DNA of 21,812 nt from JAWVZH01 sp033722295 (GTDB taxonomy: Bacteria; Bacteroidota; Bacteroidia; Chitinophagales; Saprospiraceae), in the NCBI GenBank assembly GCA_033722295.1, contig JAWVZH010000037.1:1-21812 (forward strand). Reading direction: 5' to 3'. Positions 18,201 through 21,812 of the stretch are shown in pieces (positions within the stretch are counted from its first letter, which is position 1; the number at the start of each line of letters is the position of its first letter). The notes beneath the pieces are model-generated. The model was not told the origin of the DNA, did not search any database, and saw only the letters and a program-made list of their open reading frames with translations. Both the position numbers and the translations under genes were made by a program.

Positions 18201-21080
18201 CTCCTTCGCGCCATCAGGCCACAGGCCTTCGCTGGTATCATAAATGGTCAGCACCTTTGAAAAAATAGCCGTACCGGTAAGTGTGTCGACAATTTTCAGT
18301 TCATACAACCCTGCTTCTGAAAAAGAATAAAGATTGTTCAGAACAATTTGAGATTCACCATCAACCTCTTTTGTGATCAATGAGCGCGTGTTCCAGTTCA
18401 CCGGATTATGTTCTTCCCTGTAAGGATCCATCGGGAAAAGTGCCTTGAATTCCGAGCTATCGTAATAAAACTGATCCGGAGTCGGCCAGTAGCGATCCCT
18501 TAGATGAGATTTGCCATTGGGTAATAATTCGGAAATTCTTATTTCTGCACCTTCCGGACCAAGAGGCTGATCATCAAAATTTTTGAATCTAATAACGAGG
18601 TCATCAGTCTCGGCAACATCTCTTTCCGTGCTACCTGAAATGTCCGCCATAATGCGACTGTTGGACAACGTCATACTTTTTGACGTTGTAGTAGGTTCTC
18701 CGGTTTGGTCAATAACCTCGACTTCTATTATGAATGTGTTCCATGGGTAGATACCGTACTTTTGCTGTCCTTTTTCGGTAGCATGAAAAGTTATCTCAGC
18801 CGATCCTTGTTCGTCCGTCATAGTCTCTCCACTTGCTATTACTTCCTTCTCCCTGGGCCATGGGAAATAGCAATCCTGATAAAAACCGAAACGTGCGTAA
18901 GTAGGAATGATCACCTGCCGGCTTATTTCATATCTGACAGTGGCACCATGCAGAGGGACTCCATAGAAGGTCTGCGCAGAAATATCAAGCGCTATTGTGT
19001 CACCAAGGGCATAATTTTCTTCTACGGGAAGAAAATTTGCTTCAATGTTGGGTCTTACATAATTTTCAACCGATATCTCAGTCTGTCCACTGAACTCTCC
19101 TCGCGTGACTATCCTGAATTCTCCTGGTAGTACATCCTCAGGTATTCTAAAACTTCCAGAAATGGAGCCAAAGACATTTGATTTCAGGGATTTTTTATCT
19201 ATACCCTGGCCGTTGGCATCCAAGAGTTCAACTTCTATCAAGTCATTCTTAATAAGTTCCTTGTTTCCACCCAACTCGGAGTATACAATTCCTTTGAAGT
19301 TCACAGTTTGTCCAGGCTTGTAGATCGAACGATCACTATATATCAGGGCTCTATTACTTTTGCTTTCAGTGTAATTCCTGGACTGACCATGTATTCGTTC
19401 ATTCGTAAAATAGACGTCTTCACCACCGTATTGTATCCGCAAGACCATGGAATGTGAGTTGTTATCCTTTGGTAGTACAAAGCTGCCGTCAGCATTGGAT
19501 TGTCCGGTGGCCTTGATCTTTTCCTCATTCCTTCTGGTCGATTCATTGTATACGTAATGATAGAGTGTGGCTTCTGCATTCTTCAGTGGCCTTCCCTCCT
19601 TCCTATCGACCAAGAAGATCCTGTTATAATCCTTATCCCTGGCCGTAAAAAAGCCAATGTCAGAAACCAGGATATAACCCCAGGACTTGATCAGTTCGTC
19701 ATGGTCGACCGGTTGTCCTTTTAATCTGATCAAGTATTCACCAGGAGATAATGCCGGGAGATCTAATTCTATCGAGTGATCATTGTGATCCTCGTAAGCG
19801 GGCAGCTTGAATGACTTGTGCTGCGTCCATGATTCCTTCTCAAGGTTCCGTCTGTCTCTGTAAGGCTTCTGCTGTTCGTAATGCTGCGTTCCAGGCGGAA
19901 CCTCAACATATTCTATCTCGACTGATGAAATATTCTTGTATTGCACCAGAATACGAAAAGGTTGGTCTGGAAGGTTGACCTCTTCATAAGAAAAAGTCAA
20001 ACGAGGTTGCATGATTCGATTTCTGAGAAGTGCTCTGCATTCGTCTGCGCCATAACTATCAGGAAACCTGTCAATAACTTCCTGACAGATATCTTTGACC
20101 AGAGGATAATTTACATCACCGTTTTCGTCTAGATTTGATAACTGATATTCAGCCGATGAATGCCGGATCTCACTCCACATTTCGTGATCCCTGAACTCAG
20201 TAGCAAGTGTGTTCAGCGCCTCTGCATATTCGGTTCCCAATCCAGTCTGATCGAAGGCCACTCTCAGTTTTCTTAGCTCAAGATGAATGGTATTAGCCGG
20301 ATCATTATTTTTATAAAAGTAGGCTAATCGACCTTTAAGTTGTTCCACAAACTCCGTGAAGTAGTCCAGGCTTTCATCTTTGAAAGAAATAGAATAGAAC
20401 GACTCACCAATCCTGAACCATTCCGAATTTATCCGATTATTGAATCGGCTTTGATTAGCTACACTCTGGAAGTAATCAAATGATCTGTAAAAGAGCACAT
20501 CCTTAAGAGATGGCCATAAATCTTCACAGCGCTTTCCTTCCTGCAATATCGCTTTATAATCTGATCGGGCTGCTGTCAATGTTTCCTCTCCCTTGAGAGA
20601 CTGAGTGTAATGCCACTCGATCTTATCTCTGAAGTCTTCGGATGCCCATTGCCTGAAATCTTCTGGTTGTGGTTTAACTTGATCGACCTGACTGATTTGC
20701 CACTGATTCTGATTCAGATAAGTATGATACAGTTCGGCAATAATTGAGTGATAAACCTGCTTTTCCGGTTCTCCGGCATTCATCAGAGTGGCTTCTGCTA
20801 GTTCAAAAACTGCCACCCAGGCATCTTCCTCAAGAAGGTGATGATATTTTACCTGGAAGAGAAAGGTCTTGATAAGCTGGGGATGGTTATCATCACTTTC
20901 GGCCATTCTGACTATCTCCTTCACCTGATCCAAGGCGGATCTATACTGTCCTTTACTTTCGAATTCTTCTACTTTCTCCCAGGCCTTATCGTAGTCAGGG
21001 AATTCATGTTTAAACCATCCCATGGAAAATGCAGACGTAGAAAAAAGCAGTGTGCTCAAGGTAAATAGCAGAGTCTTCAT
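15213..21080 (-). CDS. Very large alpha-2-macroglobulin family protein lacking the thioester motif
   Basis: A 1955-residue secreted protein. A signal peptide (1-19, SAFS end) lacks a lipobox, so unlike E. coli YfhM it is not an obvious lipoprotein. Residues about 20-350 are helical, TPR-like. A chain of macroglobulin (MG) beta domains follows, including the hallmark IYKPGQTVNFKG (586-597) and ENYVRPNIEANF. The alpha-2-macroglobulin domain carries KEDLTRWRILALAHD (Trp1230), preceded by an acidic low-complexity segment (about 1164-1194) in the bait position. A helical thioester-type domain spans about 1420-1720 (GGFSWMPEGRDN near 1521). Where CxEQ is expected, about 1425-1431, the sequence reads DNNSIGS. 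A C-terminal MG/receptor-like domain ends the protein (MEYVVVEDDRAAGL, LPRGKHVIQYE). Family members trap proteases; without the thioester, covalent capture is not possible. It is probably an envelope-defence or structural protein. Confidence 0.92.
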   Translation of the reverse strand: MKTLLFTLSTLLFSTSAFSMGWFKHEFPDYDKAWEKVEEFESKGQYRSALDQVKEIVRMAESDDNHPQLIKTFLFQVKYHHLLEEDAWVAVFELAEATLMNAGEPEKQVYHSIIAELYHTYLNQNQWQISQVDQVKPQPEDFRQWASEDFRDKIEWHYTQSLKGEETLTAARSDYKAILQEGKRCEDLWPSLKDVLFYRSFDYFQSVANQSRFNNRINSEWFRIGESFYSISFKDESLDYFTEFVEQLKGRLAYFYKNNDPANTIHLELRKLRVAFDQTGLGTEYAEALNTLATEFRDHEMWSEIRHSSAEYQLSNLDENGDVNYPLVKDICQEVIDRFPDSYGADECRALLRNRIMQPRLTFSYEEVNLPDQPFRILVQYKNISSVEIEYVEVPPGTQHYEQQKPYRDRRNLEKESWTQHKSFKLPAYEDHNDHSIELDLPALSPGEYLIRLKGQPVDHDELIKSWGYILVSDIGFFTARDKDYNRIFLVDRKEGRPLKNAEATLYHYVYNESTRRNEEKIKATGQSNADGSFVLPKDNNSHSMVLRIQYGGEDVYFTNERIHGQSRNYTESKSNRALIYSDRSIYKPGQTVNFKGIVYSELGGNKELIKNDLIEVELLDANGQGIDKKSLKSNVFGSISGSFRIPEDVLPGEFRIVTRGEFSGQTEISVENYVRPNIEANFLPVEENYALGDTIALDISAQTFYGVPLHGATVRYEISRQVIIPTYARFGFYQDCYFPWPREKEVIASGETMTDEQGSAEITFHATEKGQQKYGIYPWNTFIIEVEVIDQTGEPTTTSKSMTLSNSRIMADISGSTERDVAETDDLVIRFKNFDDQPLGPEGAEIRISELLPNGKSHLRDRYWPTPDQFYYDSSEFKALFPMDPYREEHNPVNWNTRSLITKEVDGESQIVLNNLYSFSEAGLYELKIVDTLTGTAIFSKVLTIYDTSEGLWPDGAKEITVSDKSSYSKGGNKVHILTNLPEGHIWHKFHSRSSVWQTDHSVTVDLKESDRDNAGIAVMAVRDNRVYQHHARLPFNSKKNLRIEILGVNNEVEPGSKQKWTIRTVDDNGRPASAEVAISVFDAALDIYRKHAWNVSPLTSVNKPYFLSVNEHSFGQNAGRNQSFEYDYYDYEHRQLPTLKNIYDLMPAYPYPRAMQRNDVNGVMLMESKSEDERSKSLEEEIEMEPQSRQVDLRKDLAELAYWNATIRTNEEGTADIEFTMKEDLTRWRILALAHDQAIRGGVKEYSTITAKDLTIQPFIPEFLRSGDEILITAKVSNTTNNPIACNASLKLSDPFTGTSWNDWISNGQDQNVVVEAHSSVVVRWMVGIPLAAKGSFKYEMKAVSEDADDGVTDHGVIRSQRVEAIETHSFFLKPGETKTINVDDLGFYLPGGSSSNTSFQLEVVSGPEWYTIQSIPYLARTDNNSIGSVAAAYYVNTMGQYLIKTHPWIEESIASLVKKSPLVRNENYKLVTAQLSPWQREAIQETDQMAMLEYYLDQDKVSGDLEELKKIISERQMQNGGFSWMPEGRDNWYMSQSVLEVLTNLLETTGDHGLKSSEFQALVAYCSARLSEYYDELEKSHKLTKYERPTSIVVHQLYVMAKLISLDQREEFNDAERFFLNKAIESWTDYPLYMQALIAHTAYHQKGHLSRLNDMMRSFEERLIDGGDRGLFWKHEEATGWSENYLLAHSALMQLFHAYGKNEQWLGLTTFLIQNKRTHRWRQPRASIAAIRALLLSTWENKGNLPLSVDINGSSISLGKMEPKTLYQASDLSQSVHPGNGTKITVKNPNDKVAWGSLSWRYEDFPSEIPEFQSRQLSLDQMTLGKKDEILIESDTFNIGDRVFIQLIINSDRSMEYVVVEDDRAAGLHPGIQLSGWQWASDLSFYKAINELDTKFYIEQLPRGKHVIQYEMTASHSGHFTSGISSVQSLYTPEFGGHTNGRVIKIQKRETD

Positions 21081-21161
21081 ACTAATTAGACATTTTAACT
21101 ATGAGATGCAGTTCGGAATTACCCGGGTGTTCAGGCTTACAGGCTTAACAACGATTTAACG

Positions 21162-21812
21162 TTATTCGTAACGACTTACTGACATCTCATCGTCTATCTG
21201 CGCGTTATTTTCGATATGAGCTAAGAGTGCTCTCGCGCTGTACGGTCCAAGAGAAGCCCCTTTCGTACCCAAGCCATTCAGGATATAGAGGTGTTGATTA
21301 GTATGGTGAGGGCCAATTACCGGTTTTCGGTCAGGAATGGTCGGACGCAGTCCGTAAGTTTTTTTGATTATCCTGTATTCCCCTGAATAAGCGTCTTCGA
21401 ACATAGAGATCAAACGATCAAAATCAGGTTGCGCCTCATCTTCTGACTTCAGGTTTTTATAGGTGCCACCCACCCAATAATAGCCGCCTTCCTGTGGAAC
21501 AACGAAAACTTTTTTCTTGAAAGCAAAAGAAGGCTGAGTTTTGGCCAGCTCTACGTGAAGCACCTCACCAAGGTTAGGAATGATCGGTACATAATCGAAT
21601 GGCGTATGCTTTCCCAAAGCCCCCTCGCAGCAGACGATGTTGTCGAACTCGATACCTTTATAAGTCGAATGTCCGTAGTCGACAGCGCTGAAATCGAAGG
21701 TCTCATTCAGGCATCTGCCTGTTCTTATAAGGTGGTCTTTGAAGTTGATGGTCAACTGTTTGGTTCTGACCTGATAAGCTCCATCGATTCGAACAGAACG
21801 GGAATTATCGCA
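21162..21812 (-). CDS. DAO-family FAD-dependent oxidoreductase (partial, N-terminus off the right edge)
   Basis: The last 216 residues of a D-amino-acid-oxidase-like flavoprotein; the frame is open through the right edge. The TTG near 21755 is an internal leucine codon rather than a start, because the upstream codons continue the family pattern (VRTKQLTINFKDHL). The visible parts are the strand-rich substrate domain and the C-terminal FAD-contacting segment with YGLRPTIPDRKPVIGPH and LYILNGLGTKGASLGPYSA. The N-terminal GxGxxG dinucleotide-binding motif lies outside the window. The substrate cannot be told; glycine or another amino acid is typical, and some relatives are fused to tRNA-modification enzymes (MnmC). 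It lies 81 bases before the alpha-2-macroglobulin gene on the same strand. That gap shows only a short GCCTGTAAGCCTG direct repeat. Confidence 0.85.
   Translation of the reverse strand, partial: CDNSRSVRIDGAYQVRTKQLTINFKDHLIRTGRCLNETFDFSAVDYGHSTYKGIEFDNIVCCEGALGKHTPFDYVPIIPNLGEVLHVELAKTQPSFAFKKKVFVVPQEGGYYWVGGTYKNLKSEDEAQPDFDRLISMFEDAYSGEYRIIKKTYGLRPTIPDRKPVIGPHHTNQHLYILNGLGTKGASLGPYSARALLAHIENNAQIDDEMSVSRYE

Noticed and set aside
21166..21197. TCGTAAC-N18-CGTCTAT, similar to the candidate ECF promoter
   Set aside because: The spacing is 18 rather than 17, and it lies inside the end of the FAD oxidoreductase gene on the opposite strand with no plus-strand gene downstream. Chance is the simplest explanation.
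21748..21812. Start of the FAD oxidoreductase at the TTG near 21755
   Set aside because: The reading frame stays open to the right edge with family-like sequence, so the gene is 5' truncated by the window, not short.

Overview
The window comes from a member of the Bacteroidota. The signs are an ECF sigma operon ending in two DUF4252 proteins, a DUF3822 gene next to rsmD, a thiol-disulfide protein of the DUF4369/TlpA type, a very large alpha-2-macroglobulin-like protein, an enlarged LptF/LptG permease, weak or absent Shine-Dalgarno sequences, and several matches to the Bacteroidota -7 promoter element TAnnTTTG. Genus or species cannot be named from the sequence alone. I see no rRNA, tRNA, CRISPR array, insertion sequence, integrase or phage gene, so this looks like ordinary vertically inherited chromosome.

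Layout. (1) 1-1320, minus strand: N-terminal part of an LptF/LptG-family lipopolysaccharide export permease, cut by the left edge. (2) 1400-3527, plus strand: a compact stress-type operon of ECF sigma factor, membrane-anchored putative anti-sigma factor and two secreted DUF4252 proteins. It has a candidate ECF-type promoter just before the sigma gene and a strong 19-bp terminator hairpin after the last gene. (3) 3677-6273, minus strand: a TolB-like beta-propeller lipoprotein followed by a secreted thioredoxin-fold protein. (4) 6464-13434, minus strand: a tightly packed seven-gene run (membrane-anchored unknown, DUF3822, rsmD, argS, glnS, pyrR, pyrB) with gaps between -8 and +38 bases, mixing rRNA modification, tRNA charging and pyrimidine synthesis. 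(5) 13514-14521, plus strand: tsaD, divergent from that run, with a hairpin terminator that overlaps the end of the next gene. (6) 14588-21080, minus strand: the 1955-residue alpha-2-macroglobulin-like protein, then a small DUF697 membrane protein with a SHOCT-like tail. (7) 21162-21812, minus strand: C-terminal part of a DAO-type FAD oxidoreductase, cut by the right edge.

Most genes are housekeeping. The parts worth a second look are the self-contained sigma/anti-sigma/DUF4252 operon with its almost leaderless ECF-like promoter, the alpha-2-macroglobulin that has lost the CxEQ thioester motif, and the RsmD homologue whose catalytic [DN]PPY motif reads GPPY. I found no clearly new multi-gene system. 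The ECF/DUF4252 operon is the closest to one whose biology is not explained.
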